A stretch of 64,000 nt of DNA, from assembly GCA_963813525.1 (NCBI GenBank), contig CAWEZI010000005.1:62001-126000 (forward strand), in the 5' to 3' direction. Positions 1 through 8,101 of this stretch are shown one piece after another; position 1 is the stretch's first letter, and each line of letters begins with the position of its first letter. The position numbers and the translations under genes were made by a program. The notes under the pieces were generated by a model. It did no database searches. It saw nothing but the letters and a program-made list of their open reading frames with translations, and had not been told where the DNA came from. This stretch comes from Bog-756 sp963813525. GTDB taxonomy: Bacteria > Actinomycetota > Acidimicrobiia > Acidimicrobiales > RAAP-2.

Positions 1-296
1 TCAACGAATTGACCAGGTGTGACTGCACCACCCGTAACGCCAACAAGGCCCGGGCTCTGGCCCGAAGCATGGACGAGTTGGAAGCCCGTATCGACGAGCT
101 GCGCCAGAAGGAGGAGCTCGATGCCCTCCGTCCCGATCTCGACGGCAACCAGATCATGGACGAGCTCGGCCTCAGCCCGGGGCGGGACGTGGGCCGTGCC
201 CTCGCCTTCCTGATGGATCTGCGGCTCGACGAGGGGCCACTCGGTGAGGAAGAGGCCCGCAAACGGCTGGTCGCCTGGTGGGCCCAGCAAAGCTGA
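1..296 (+). CDS. cca: CCA tRNA nucleotidyltransferase, C-terminal end (5' truncated)
   Basis: The frame is open from the window edge and ends with TGA at 294-296; about 97 residues are visible, so the catalytic head lies outside. The visible part begins with NELTRCDCTTRN and continues with a charged helix (DELEARIDELRQKEEL) and RPDLDGNQIMDELG. This matches the RNA-binding tail of actinobacterial CCA-adding enzymes (PcnA of mycobacteria). The family adds or repairs the 3' CCA of tRNA. The next gene, ino1, converges on it 31 bp away. The assignment rests on the tail only, so a poly(A)-polymerase-like paralogue cannot be excluded. Confidence 0.75.
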   Translation, partial: NELTRCDCTTRNANKARALARSMDELEARIDELRQKEELDALRPDLDGNQIMDELGLSPGRDVGRALAFLMDLRLDEGPLGEEEARKRLVAWWAQQS

Positions 297-327
297 GGCC
301 ACCGTCGTAGATCGGTGATCGGGCGGC

Positions 328-1425
328 TCAGTCCTCCGGCCAGGTCGGCGCCGGCTCGCCGGCGGCGAAGGACTCCACCATGTCGTGGGCCACGTCGTCG
401 TGGTACTGGACCGGTGGCGACTTCATGAAATAGGCCGAAGGGCCGAGCAAGGGCCCTCCGATTCCCCGATCGAGAGCCAGCTTGGCGCAGCGAACGGCGT
501 CGATGATGACCCCGGCCGAGTTGGGCGAGTCCCACACTTCGAGCTTGAGCTCGAGGTTGAGCGGTACGTCGCCGAAGTTGCGCCCCTCCATGCGGATATA
601 GGCCCACTTGCGATCGTGCAGCCACGGCACATGGTCGGAAGGACCGATGTGGACGTCGTCCGCGGGGAGAGCGCCGTGCTCGATCTGGCTGGTGACCGCT
701 TGGGTTTTGGACACCTTCTTCGACTCGAGCCTGTCGCGCTCCAGCATGTTCTTGAAGTCCATGTTGCCGCCCACGTTGAGTTGGTAGGTGTGGTCGAGGG
801 CCAGCCCGCGATCTTCGAACAGGCGGGTGAGAATGCGATGGACGATGGTGGAGCCGACCTGGCTCTTGATGTCGTCACCCACGATGGGGACACCGGCCTG
901 GTGGAACCGGCGGGCCCATTCGGGATCGGAGGCGATGAACACGGGAATGGCATTGACGAACCCGACGCCGGCGTCGAGGCAGGCCTGGGCATAGAACCGC
1001 TGGGCCTCTTCCGAACCGACCGGCAGGTAACTGACCAGCACATCGGCTTGGGACTGGCGCAGGACGGACACCACGTCGACAGGCTCGACAGGAGATTCCT
1101 CGATCGTCTCGCGGTAGTACTTGCCGAGGCCGTCCAGGGTCGGGCCTCTCAGCACGGAGATACCGAGTTCGCCGACGTTGGCGAAACGGACCGTGTTGTT
1201 CTGGCTGGCAAAGATGGCCTTGCCGAGGTCGGTCCCCACCTTGGCCGCATCGACGTCGAAGCCGGCCACGAACTCGAGATCGCCGACGTGGTAATCACCG
1301 AGCACCACATGCATCAGTCCGGGGACCGTTTCGGCAGGATCGGCGTTTCGGTAGTACTCCACTCCCTGGACGAGAGCGCTGGCGCAGTTGCCTACGCCGG
1401 CGATGGCGACTCGGATGGTGCTCAT
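328..1425 (-). CDS. ino1: myo-inositol-1-phosphate synthase
   Basis: The 365-residue product converts glucose-6-phosphate to 1L-myo-inositol-1-phosphate using NAD, the first step toward phosphatidylinositol and mycothiol in actinobacteria. The N-terminus has a Rossmann turn (GVGNCASALVQG). Conserved family blocks follow: SYLPVGSEEAQRFYAQ, GDDIKSQVGSTIVHR near residue 185, and NVGGNMDFKNML. Length is the usual one for the short actinobacterial form. Its ATG (1425-1423) shares one base with the TAA of the upstream PadR gene, so the two are translationally coupled. The same padR-ino1 pair occurs in mycobacteria (Rv0047c-Rv0046c), which supports direct regulation by the PadR protein. Confidence 0.95.
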   Translation of the reverse strand: MSTIRVAIAGVGNCASALVQGVEYYRNADPAETVPGLMHVVLGDYHVGDLEFVAGFDVDAAKVGTDLGKAIFASQNNTVRFANVGELGISVLRGPTLDGLGKYYRETIEESPVEPVDVVSVLRQSQADVLVSYLPVGSEEAQRFYAQACLDAGVGFVNAIPVFIASDPEWARRFHQAGVPIVGDDIKSQVGSTIVHRILTRLFEDRGLALDHTYQLNVGGNMDFKNMLERDRLESKKVSKTQAVTSQIEHGALPADDVHIGPSDHVPWLHDRKWAYIRMEGRNFGDVPLNLELKLEVWDSPNSAGVIIDAVRCAKLALDRGIGGPLLGPSAYFMKSPPVQYHDDVAHDMVESFAAGEPAPTWPED

Positions 1426-2144
1426 TAATGGCTTCCCTTCATGGTGATTGCGGCCGCGGGTGCGGGGACATCCCTGCCCGCGGCCTCGCCCCTCTCGGTG
1501 GGTGGTGTTTCTGTGCGGTGCGGCTCGGCGCGAGCGGCCGTCTGCCTGTTTCGTTCGAGTTCGATGAGGCGGTCGAGCCAGGCGATGTCGTGCTCGGTCG
1601 CTTCGGTGCTGTGCTCGGCCAGCGACCGGGTATAGACGTCGAGGGTCGAACCCGAGGCCCGGACCCGGTCCGCGGCCAGCCGACGGGTGAGCTGGACCCG
1701 GCGTCGCTCGAGGAGGGCCAACCGGGCCTGCGGGGCCAGATGCCGGGCGAAGGCGAGACGTAGGCCGAAGCTGCGGGCGTCGTCGTTTCCGGCGGGCTCC
1801 TCGGCATCGAGAAGCTGCTCGAACACATGACGACCGTGCTCGGTGATGGCGTAGACCTTGCGTGAGCGTTTGGTGACACCGGGGCCACCGGCCCGTCGGG
1901 CCCGCAGGCCTGCCCGCTCGCCGCCCAGGGAGCCGGTGGAGGGGATGGGGGCAGCAGGAGGGCTGGTGGAGGCGGTGACCGTCACTGCGCCGGATGCCTC
2001 GAGGCGGGAGAGCGCGGGGTATAGCGATCCGAAGGAGATGTTGGCGAACAGGCCCAACTCGTCCCGGAGACGACGACGGATCTCGTAGCCGTGGAGCTCT
2101 TGTTCGTGGAGGAGGCCGAGGATGGCCAGGTCAAGCATCGTCAT
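1425..2144 (-). CDS. PadR-family transcriptional regulator
   Basis: The 239-residue protein starts MTMLDLAILGLLHEQELHGY, the standard PadR winged helix, followed by LFANISFGSLYPALSRLEASG (recognition region). After a wing with an unusual Ser/Pro/Gly-rich insertion of about 30 residues comes a helical C-terminal dimerisation domain. I chose ATG 2144, not the longer frame to 2294, because homology begins there and a TATATC box ends 6 nt upstream, as in leaderless transcripts; there is no Shine-Dalgarno sequence. The gene is in an operon with ino1 (TAATG overlap). Two GATATATC palindromes overlap its predicted promoter, suggesting autoregulation. Confidence 0.88.
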   Translation of the reverse strand: MTMLDLAILGLLHEQELHGYEIRRRLRDELGLFANISFGSLYPALSRLEASGAVTVTASTSPPAAPIPSTGSLGGERAGLRARRAGGPGVTKRSRKVYAITEHGRHVFEQLLDAEEPAGNDDARSFGLRLAFARHLAPQARLALLERRRVQLTRRLAADRVRASGSTLDVYTRSLAEHSTEATEHDIAWLDRLIELERNRQTAARAEPHRTETPPTERGEAAGRDVPAPAAAITMKGSH

Positions 2145-2147
2145 CAA

Positions 2148-2170
2148 CGATATATCACTTCGATATATCA
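2148..2170 (-). promoter_or_regulatory. Probable PadR operator overlapping the padR-ino1 promoter
   Basis: The decamer CGATATATCA occurs twice in direct repeat (2148-2157 and 2161-2170), 13 bp apart. Each copy contains the palindrome GATATATC. On the minus strand the proximal copy also supplies a TATATC -10-like box 6-7 nt before the PadR ATG. AT-rich palindromes at their own promoters are typical of PadR repressors. Binding by this PadR is inferred, not shown. Confidence 0.65.
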
Positions 2171-2319
2171 ATGCAATACATTCACGGCTACGCCCCAGCC
2201 GTCCGGGAGCTGGCCGCCCGGCGGCCGACCGGCGTCTGGCCGTGCGTGCTGGCCCCACTGCCGGCGACCCCGCGGTCACCCCACCCACCGACAAGATCCG
2301 GCAACCCCACGGTCACCCC

Positions 2320-2394
2320 GACCGCCGACCTGGCCGACGACCCAGACCGCCGACCTGGCCGACGGCCCCGACCACCGAGCTGGCCGAACAGCCT
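2320..2394. repeat. 25-bp tandem repeat, three copies
   Basis: Three consecutive 25-bp units begin GACCGCCGACCTGGCCGAC; the first two differ by two or three bases and the third is diverged. They lie in the 297-bp divergent gap between padR and the DUF5318 gene. No function is evident. Confidence 0.7.
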
Positions 2395-2429
2395 CGCCTC
2401 GAAGGGTGTCGCCGGCGACGACGACGGGT

Positions 2430-2435
2430 TACCCT
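2430..2435 (+). promoter_or_regulatory. -10 box of the leaderless DUF5318 gene
   Basis: TACCCT lies 6 nt before GTG 2442, the spacing expected when transcription starts at the initiation codon. No -35 consensus and no Shine-Dalgarno sequence are visible. Confidence 0.5.
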
Positions 2436-2441
2436 GGCTGG

Positions 2442-2879
2442 GTGAGCTTCCGACCTGGAGCGCTCGAGGGTGTGGCCACGTCCCCCGCTGGGGGGCGTGT
2501 CGAGTATCTGCTCGCCCGCAATGCCGTCGTCCGCGAATACAAGAAAGGTCGGCTGTCCCGACTGGATGTGTGCGACGCCCACCCGGAGCTCCTGCGGGTA
2601 GCCAGCAACCTGGGCCACCCCAGCGGGGAAGCCTGCCCCATCTGCGAGGAGTCGGACCTGGTCGAGGTCACCTTCGTCTTCGGGTCCCGCCTGCCTCCGG
2701 GGGGTCGGTGCGTGGCCACCCAAGCCGAGTTGGCCCGCTACTGGCGGCGCAAGGACCCGGTGGTCTGCTACGTGATCGAGGTCTGTGCCGGCTGTTCGTG
2801 GAACCACCTGGCCCGCATGTACCCGGCCGGCGCCGGGGTGGTCGAGACCAAGCGGGTGCGGGGCCGGGCCACCCTCTGA
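2442..2879 (+). CDS. DUF5318 family protein (Rv0049-like)
   Basis: A 145-residue soluble protein beginning MSFRPGALEGV. It has two Cys pairs, CPIC near residue 67 and CAGC near residue 118, that could form a zinc ribbon. It also carries the family segments VEYLLARNAVVREYKKGR and VCDAHPELLRVA. Function is unknown. Homologues sit beside the ino1/padR and rpsF blocks in mycobacteria, as here. GTG 2442 is chosen because TACCCT (2430-2435) ends 6 nt upstream, giving a leaderless transcript. The longer open frame runs back through the tandem repeat and is low-complexity. Confidence 0.8.
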   Translation: MSFRPGALEGVATSPAGGRVEYLLARNAVVREYKKGRLSRLDVCDAHPELLRVASNLGHPSGEACPICEESDLVEVTFVFGSRLPPGGRCVATQAELARYWRRKDPVVCYVIEVCAGCSWNHLARMYPAGAGVVETKRVRGRATL

Positions 2880-2959
2880 TGCGGATGGGCCGGCCGGTGG
2901 ATCGGGCCGGCTGACGAGGCCGAAAGGCGCGTCGTCCCCGATTGGTCTAGAAGAAGGGG

Positions 2960-3739
2960 ATGATCCTCCAAGGAAAGACCGTCCTGGTGACCGGCGTGGG
3001 CAAGGGCCTCGGTCGCGAGTGTGCCGCCAGCGCTCTGCGGGACGGGGCCAACGTGGTGGTGGCGGCCCGCACCGAGGAATCGCTGGCCGCCGTGGCCGCT
3101 GATCTGGACCCCAGTGGGCGTCAGGTGGCGGCCCATGTCACCGACATCACCGACCCCGATTCATGCGCCGCCCTGGTGGCCACCGCCCTCGACCGGTTCG
3201 GCTCGGTGGATGCCCTCGTCCAGGTGGCGGCGTACGAGAACGTGTGGGGCGGTCTCTACGACCTGAGCTTCGAGTCCTGGCGCAAGGCCTTCGACACCAA
3301 TGTGATCGGGGCCCTCACCGTCATCCGCCCCGTAGCCGAGGCCATGAAGGCCGGCGGTGGCGGATCGGTCGTGCTGATCGGCTCCCAGTCGATGTTCCAG
3401 CCGGCCCTGCCCCAGAGCGGTTATGCGGCGTCCAAGGGCGCTCTCCTGTCGGCCATGTACTACCTGGTCGATGAGCTCGGGCCCGACAACATCCGGGTCA
3501 ACATGGTGATCCCGTCGTGGATGTGGGGCCCCAACGTCGAGATGTACGTGACCGGCACCGCCCGCAACCAGGGCCGCAGCCCCGAGGAGGTGCTCGACGA
3601 CATCGTGGGCCGCTTCCCGCTGCGCCGGATGACCGAGGACGGCGAGGTGGCCGATGTGGTGGCCTTCTTCGCCTCGGATCGGGCCAAGGCCGTGACCGGC
3701 CAGTACCTGTTGGTCAATTCGGGCGAGATGACCCGATGA
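2960..3739 (+). CDS. SDR-family oxidoreductase
   Basis: A 259-residue classical short-chain dehydrogenase/reductase. The nucleotide-binding turn is TGVGKGLG (residues 10-17), the active-site tyrosine/lysine are in YAASK near residue 155, and the preceding serine is in GSQS. AARTEES after beta-2 suggests NADP preference. The substrate is unknown. An AGAAGGGG ribosome site precedes ATG 2960. The TGA overlaps the ATG of the downstream DapB-like gene (ATGA), and a SnoaL-like gene follows, so these three probably act in one catabolic or secondary pathway. Confidence 0.88.
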   Translation: MILQGKTVLVTGVGKGLGRECAASALRDGANVVVAARTEESLAAVAADLDPSGRQVAAHVTDITDPDSCAALVATALDRFGSVDALVQVAAYENVWGGLYDLSFESWRKAFDTNVIGALTVIRPVAEAMKAGGGGSVVLIGSQSMFQPALPQSGYAASKGALLSAMYYLVDELGPDNIRVNMVIPSWMWGPNVEMYVTGTARNQGRSPEEVLDDIVGRFPLRRMTEDGEVADVVAFFASDRAKAVTGQYLLVNSGEMTR

Positions 3740-4821
3740 GCCCGTCCTCGAGCCCGAAGCGGGTCGTCGTGTGGGGAACCGGCTTCGTGGGGAAGATGGT
3801 CATCCCCGAGATCGTCCGCCACCCGGAATTCACCCTGGTCGGGGTGGGCGTGAGCACTCCCGACAAGGTGGGGCAGGACGTGGGTGAGATCTGCGGGATC
3901 GGACCGCTGGGGATGGCGGCCACCGACGACATCGACGCCCTGGTGGCCCTGGGCCCTGACGCACTGGTCCACTACGGGCCCACCGCTGCCCACGCCGACG
4001 ACAACATCCGGGACATCGGTGCCTTCCTGCGGGCCGGCATCGACGTGTGTTCGACGGCCATGACGCCCTGGGTGTTTCCGGCCATGAGCCTGAACCCACC
4101 GGCCTGGATCGACCCGATCACCGAGGCCTGTCGAGTCGGGGGGGCCTCCTGCTTCACCACCGGGATCGACCCGGGGTTCGCCAACGACCTGTTCCCCATG
4201 ACCCTGATGGGCCTGTGCGGCGAGGTCCGCCAGGTTCGAGCCCTCGAGATCCTGGACTACATCAATTACGAAGGCGACTATGAGGACGAGATGGGCATCG
4301 GCCGACCGCCCGAGTTCGTCCCGTTGCTCGAGCACACCGACATCCTGGTCATGTCGTGGGGGGCCACGGTCCCGATGATGGCCCATGCGGTGGGCATAGA
4401 TCTGGACGAGATCACCACCACATGGGAGAAGTGGACGACCGACACGGCCATCGCCACGGCCAAGGGCACCATCAATCCGGGCGAGGTGGCGGCCATCCGC
4501 TTCACCATCAACGGCATCTACAAGGGCCAGCCCCGCATCTGCCTCGAGCACGTGAACCGCATCGGCACCGCAGCCGCCCCCGACTGGCCCCGGGGCACCC
4601 AGGACGACGTCTACCGGGTGGTCATCGACGGTTCGCCCTCGATCACCCAAGAGACGGCCTTTCGGTTCACCGACGGCTCCGGCCGGGACGCCGCCGCCGC
4701 CGGATGCCTGGCCACAGGACTCCGCGCTGTCAACGCCGTTCCCGCCGTCAACGACCTGCCCCCTGGATGGGTCACCGCCCTCGATCTGCCCCTGATTGCC
4801 GGCCGGGGGTCGATCCGTTGA
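3736..4821 (+). CDS. DapB-N-type NAD(P)H dehydrogenase (dihydrodipicolinate reductase-like)
   Basis: The 361-residue protein has an N-terminal Rossmann fold, VVVWGTGFVGKMVIPEIVRHPEF, typical of the DapB_N / diaminopentanoate-dehydrogenase-like family. It lacks a DapB C-terminal domain, and actinobacterial genomes carry many such paralogues beside SDR genes. It is therefore unlikely to make lysine. The start ATG 3736 overlaps the upstream SDR stop codon; the frame upstream of it is antisense-like and belongs to the SDR. The stop at 4821 falls in a 15-bp tandem repeat leading into the next gene. Substrate is unknown. Confidence 0.8.
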   Translation: MSPSSSPKRVVVWGTGFVGKMVIPEIVRHPEFTLVGVGVSTPDKVGQDVGEICGIGPLGMAATDDIDALVALGPDALVHYGPTAAHADDNIRDIGAFLRAGIDVCSTAMTPWVFPAMSLNPPAWIDPITEACRVGGASCFTTGIDPGFANDLFPMTLMGLCGEVRQVRALEILDYINYEGDYEDEMGIGRPPEFVPLLEHTDILVMSWGATVPMMAHAVGIDLDEITTTWEKWTTDTAIATAKGTINPGEVAAIRFTINGIYKGQPRICLEHVNRIGTAAAPDWPRGTQDDVYRVVIDGSPSITQETAFRFTDGSGRDAAAAGCLATGLRAVNAVPAVNDLPPGWVTALDLPLIAGRGSIR

Positions 4822-4860
4822 ATCCGATGCAGTTGAACCCGATGCAGTTGAACCCGATGG
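4816..4860. repeat. 15-bp tandem repeat at an operon junction
   Basis: Three units of TTGAACCCGATGCAG (first with T for C, last ending GAC) occupy 4816-4860. They begin at the stop codon of the DapB-like gene and end just before the GAGGAGAG ribosome site of the SnoaL-like gene. The repeat lengthens the intercistronic gap to 52 bp. Confidence 0.85.
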
Positions 4861-4873
4861 ACGAGGAGAGATC

Positions 4874-5368
4874 ATGACGCCCGAGGACCTGGTCGAGATC
4901 GAGATGATCAAGCGGCTCAAGTACCGCTACCTCCGCTGTCTCGACCAGAAGCTGTGGGAGGAGATCGAGACCTGCTTCACCCCCGAAGCCACCGCCCGCT
5001 ACGGCGGTGGGCTGTACGAGTTCGAGGGACGCCCGGCCATCATGGATTTCCTGCGCACGTCGATGGGGGCGACCACCATGCTGACCAGTCACCGCTGCCA
5101 CCATCCGGAGATCGACCTGATCGGCCCGACGCTGGCCACCGGGGTCTGGGCCCTCGAGGACGTGGTCGTCCTCACCGACATAGGGATCAACGTGCAGGGC
5201 GCGGCGTTCTACGGCGACCGCTACGAGAAGAGCAGTGACGGGTCCTGGCTGATCGCCCACACCGGTTACCAGCGGACCTACGAGGAGCTGATGCCCCGAG
5301 CGTCCATCGCCGGCCTCAAACTGACCGCCGACTGGTGGGTCACCGAGGGGCGGTCGACGCTCGGCTGA
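4874..5368 (+). CDS. SnoaL-like / NTF2-fold protein
   Basis: A 164-residue protein with the layout of SnoaL-like small cyclases and hydratases: LVEIEMIKRLKYRYLRCLD helix at the start, then CFTPEATARYGGG, FEGRPAIMDFL, and a beta-rich tail with GAAFYGDRYEKSSDGSWLI. Members are cone-shaped one-domain enzymes or ligand-binding proteins; the substrate is unknown. GAGGAGAG (4863-4870) precedes ATG 4874. It is third in the SDR/DapB-like operon. Confidence 0.78.
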   Translation: MTPEDLVEIEMIKRLKYRYLRCLDQKLWEEIETCFTPEATARYGGGLYEFEGRPAIMDFLRTSMGATTMLTSHRCHHPEIDLIGPTLATGVWALEDVVVLTDIGINVQGAAFYGDRYEKSSDGSWLIAHTGYQRTYEELMPRASIAGLKLTADWWVTEGRSTLG

Positions 5369-5411
5369 CAGTTCCCCGGGTGCCCCGGGGGCGGTTCGGA
5401 GGTGGCTCGGG

Positions 5412-6167
5412 TCAGGCCAGAGTGGCGCCGTCGATGAGGATGTCGGCGCCGTTCATGTGGGAGGCCTCGTCTGACGCCACGAAGGCGATGGCCGCGGCGA
5501 TGCCTTCGGGCGTGCCGAAGTCACCGAGCGGGGTCACCCGGTCGATGAGCTTGATGTTGGCCCCCTTGGGCAGGTGGAACGCCTGGGTGATGGGTGTGTC
5601 AATGGCACCGGGGCTGATGGTGTTGGCTCGGACTCCGGCCTCGGCGTACTCGACGGCCAGGGCCCGGGTGAAAGCCAGGACACCCCCCTTGGAGGCGGCG
5701 TAGGCCGACGCCCACGGCTGTCCTTTGTGGGCGGCGGTCGAGGCCAGGTTCACTATGTTCCCGCCGGTCTCCACCAGGAGAGGCAGGACCGTCCGGCAGA
5801 CCAGGAACGTACCGGTCAGATTGATGCCGATGAGCCGGTTCCATTCTTCGAGGGTCTGCTCGTGGGTATGGGTGAACGACAGGACGCCGGCCACGTTGAC
5901 CACCACCTCGAGCGAACCGAGATGCCCGACGGCCTCGGACACCATCCGGTCGACGTCGCCTTCGGAGCTCACGTCGCCCACCGCGATGGAGAGAGACCCC
6001 TTCATCCCGTCGGCCTCGCCCCTCAAGGCGGCCAACGGTTCGGCGTTGACGTCGACGGCCATCACGTGGGCACCCTCGTCGGTCAGGCGGAGGGCTGTGG
6101 CCCGTCCGATGCCCGAGGCGGCCCCGGTCACCAGGGCGTGACGTCCGACAAAGCGTTCTGCTGTCAT
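5412..6167 (-). CDS. SDR-family oxidoreductase
   Basis: A 251-residue short-chain dehydrogenase. The motifs are TGAASGIG (residues 14-21), acidic VDVN after beta-2 (NAD preference), NVAG, active serine in LAST, and YAASK. The C-terminal GADILIDGATLA is typical. ATG 6167 is taken as the start because homology begins at MTAERFVGRHALVTG; the open frame continues upstream without family similarity. It converges with the SnoaL-like gene (43-bp gap) and diverges from the efflux pump. Substrate is unknown. Confidence 0.87.
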   Translation of the reverse strand: MTAERFVGRHALVTGAASGIGRATALRLTDEGAHVMAVDVNAEPLAALRGEADGMKGSLSIAVGDVSSEGDVDRMVSEAVGHLGSLEVVVNVAGVLSFTHTHEQTLEEWNRLIGINLTGTFLVCRTVLPLLVETGGNIVNLASTAAHKGQPWASAYAASKGGVLAFTRALAVEYAEAGVRANTISPGAIDTPITQAFHLPKGANIKLIDRVTPLGDFGTPEGIAAAIAFVASDEASHMNGADILIDGATLA

Positions 6168-6347
6168 GGCCAGACTGTAGGGCCGGTTGCCGGTTGCCGG
6201 GCGGCGTTGCCACGGGGCGCGGATTGACGAGGGTCCGGGTGATGACCACGCGGGGCGTCGAGAATCCCGAATCTGTCGGTCCGTCACGTTAGGGTCATCG
6301 CTCGGGGTAGCACCGGGGAATTGAGTACGAGGCAGGAGGACGGGACC

Positions 6348-7949
6348 ATGGCCGGTACGACCACGGGTGGTGGGGCGGGAGGATCGGGGCCGAGGAATCT
6401 GGTCCTGGCGGCGATGATCTTCGCCGTTTCGATGACCTTCATCGATCAGACCATCGTGTCGATCGCCGTGCCCGAAATCCAACGGGAGCTCGGCCTCACC
6501 AGCACCGGCGTCCAATGGGCGGTCAACGCCTATCTGCTCTCGTTGGCCGCGCTCTTCGCCTACGGAGGGCGGTTGGCCGACACCCGGGGGCACAAGAAGA
6601 TGGTGGTCATCGGCGTGATCATCTTCGCCGGAGCATCCACCATGTGTGGCCTCACTCCCAAGGGCAGTGTGGCCGAGGCCTGGATCGTGACCTTCCGTGT
6701 CGTCCAAGGCGCCGGCGGCGCCCTCATGTTCCCCGCCGCTCTGGCCATCGTGGTGCAGACCTTCGCCCTACGCGAACGGGGTCGGGCGCTGGCTCTCTTC
6801 TTCGGCATCGCCGGAGGCCTCACCGCGGTGGGCCCGATCCTCGGTGGCTTCCTGACCCAGTGGACGTGGCGGGCCATCTTCTGGGTCAATGTCCCGGTGG
6901 CCATCATCGCCCTGGTGCTCATCGCCATCTCCAATCCGCAGACGGACTACAAGGCGGCTCGTATGGACTACCGGGGCCTCGCTCTCATCGCCTCCGGTGT
7001 GGCTCTGAGTGTGTTCGGGTTCCAACAGGCGTCCAACTGGGGATGGCACAACCCCGCCATCGGATTGTGCATCGCCGGCGGCGTCGTCCTGCTGGTGGTC
7101 TTCTACTTCGTCGAACTGCGCACCCCGTCGCCGCTGATGAAGGTCGGCATCTTCCGGATCCGGGCCTTCTCCGTCGAGAACCTTGTCCTCGGTGTGTCCA
7201 TGCTGGCCTTCGTCCCGGTGTTCTTCTTCGCCAGCGAGTACGCCCAGATCTCACTGGCCAAGACGGCGTCGGAGGCCGGCCTCTTCCTCCTCTACTTCTT
7301 CATCGGCTTCGTCATCGCCGCCCAGATCGGCGGGCGGATGCTCGACCGGGGGGGAGCCAAGCGTCCGGTGGTGCTCGGGTGTGCGCTGGCCGCAGTTGGG
7401 TTCTTCCTGTGGGCCGGCAAGGTGACCGAGCTCAGCTTCAACACCCAGCAGTGGTACATCGTCCTGGCCGGTTTCGGTATGGGGATGATGCTGGGGCCGG
7501 CCAGCACCGACGCGGTCAACCGGGCCTCCCGCCTCTCCTACGGGGAGGCGACGGGCATCACCCAGACGGTGAGGAATTACGCGGCCAGCCTCGGCCTGGC
7601 CATCCTCGGCACCGTCCTGGTCTCCCAAATGAGGTCCCATGTCACGTCATCGCTCATCGCCCAGGGAGTGCCACCTTCCCAGGCGGCCAACCAGGCAGCT
7701 CGGGTGGCAGAGACGCAGGGCTCGAGCGGCAGCACCGGGTCCATTCCACACTTCATCCGGCTCGACTTCGCCTACGCCACCCGCTCCGTCCTCATCGGTA
7801 TGGGCGTGGTCATGGCCGTGGCCGCGGTGGTGGGCCTGGTCGGTCTGCAGCGGGGTCTCCAGGCCGACCCCGAAGGACTGCGGCCCGACGCCGGCTCCGA
7901 CGACACCAGCGTGGTCGCCCCCGGGCAACCTGAGGTGTCCGGAGCCTGA
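6348..7949 (+). CDS. MFS drug:H+ antiporter, DHA2 (14-TM) family
   Basis: The 533-residue inner-membrane transporter starts with a short Gly-rich leader, then about 14 hydrophobic segments. Family motifs are visible: FIDQTIVSIAVPEIQ in TM1 (motif D1-like), GGRLADTRGHKK (motif A), RVVQGAGGALMFPAA (motif B) and GIAGGLTAVGPILGG (motif C). These mark proton-coupled multidrug exporters of the EmrB/QacA type. A GGAGGA site (6335-6340) fixes ATG 6348 over a TTG 27 bp upstream. No regulator is adjacent. A GC-rich hairpin follows the stop. Confidence 0.88.
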   Translation: MAGTTTGGGAGGSGPRNLVLAAMIFAVSMTFIDQTIVSIAVPEIQRELGLTSTGVQWAVNAYLLSLAALFAYGGRLADTRGHKKMVVIGVIIFAGASTMCGLTPKGSVAEAWIVTFRVVQGAGGALMFPAALAIVVQTFALRERGRALALFFGIAGGLTAVGPILGGFLTQWTWRAIFWVNVPVAIIALVLIAISNPQTDYKAARMDYRGLALIASGVALSVFGFQQASNWGWHNPAIGLCIAGGVVLLVVFYFVELRTPSPLMKVGIFRIRAFSVENLVLGVSMLAFVPVFFFASEYAQISLAKTASEAGLFLLYFFIGFVIAAQIGGRMLDRGGAKRPVVLGCALAAVGFFLWAGKVTELSFNTQQWYIVLAGFGMGMMLGPASTDAVNRASRLSYGEATGITQTVRNYAASLGLAILGTVLVSQMRSHVTSSLIAQGVPPSQAANQAARVAETQGSSGSTGSIPHFIRLDFAYATRSVLIGMGVVMAVAAVVGLVGLQRGLQADPEGLRPDAGSDDTSVVAPGQPEVSGA

Positions 7950-7953
7950 CCGG

Positions 7954-7982
7954 GGGGCAGGGCCCGACGGAGGGCCCGCCCC
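7954..7982 (+). terminator. GC-rich hairpin after the DHA2 pump
   Basis: GGGC-A-GGGCCC, a 6-nt loop, then GGGCCC-GCCC form a strong stem 5 nt after the stop codon. There is no T-tract, so this is only a candidate intrinsic terminator of the actinobacterial I-shaped kind. Confidence 0.35.
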
Positions 7983-8029
7983 TCCCGTCAAGGCCCTTCC
8001 GACCGCTACGCTGGTGGTGGCACCCATGT

Positions 8030-8051
8030 GGGCGGGAACGCGTTCCTGCCC
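8030..8051. promoter_or_regulatory. Palindrome upstream of panB
   Basis: GGAACGCGTTCC (8035-8046) is a perfect 12-bp palindrome flanked by GGGC/GCCC arms, 51-72 bp before the panB ATG. It could be an operator or an RNA hairpin. The half-sites resemble the GGAAC/GTTCC halves at 29.3 kb but with a different spacer, so I do not claim the same regulator. Confidence 0.35.
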
Positions 8052-8101
8052 CACCGCCGGCAGCCCTGGTGGCGCTGGACGGTCGAATGAGGAGGATTAC
8101 C

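Noticed and set aside
385..1428. 347-codon open frame on the plus strand
   Set aside because: It is the antisense shadow of ino1 in GC-rich DNA, with no recognisable domain; the opposite strand has clear homology.
5369..5411. Terminator between the SnoaL-like and SDR genes
   Set aside because: CCCGGG palindromes only, with too short a loop for a convincing hairpin.
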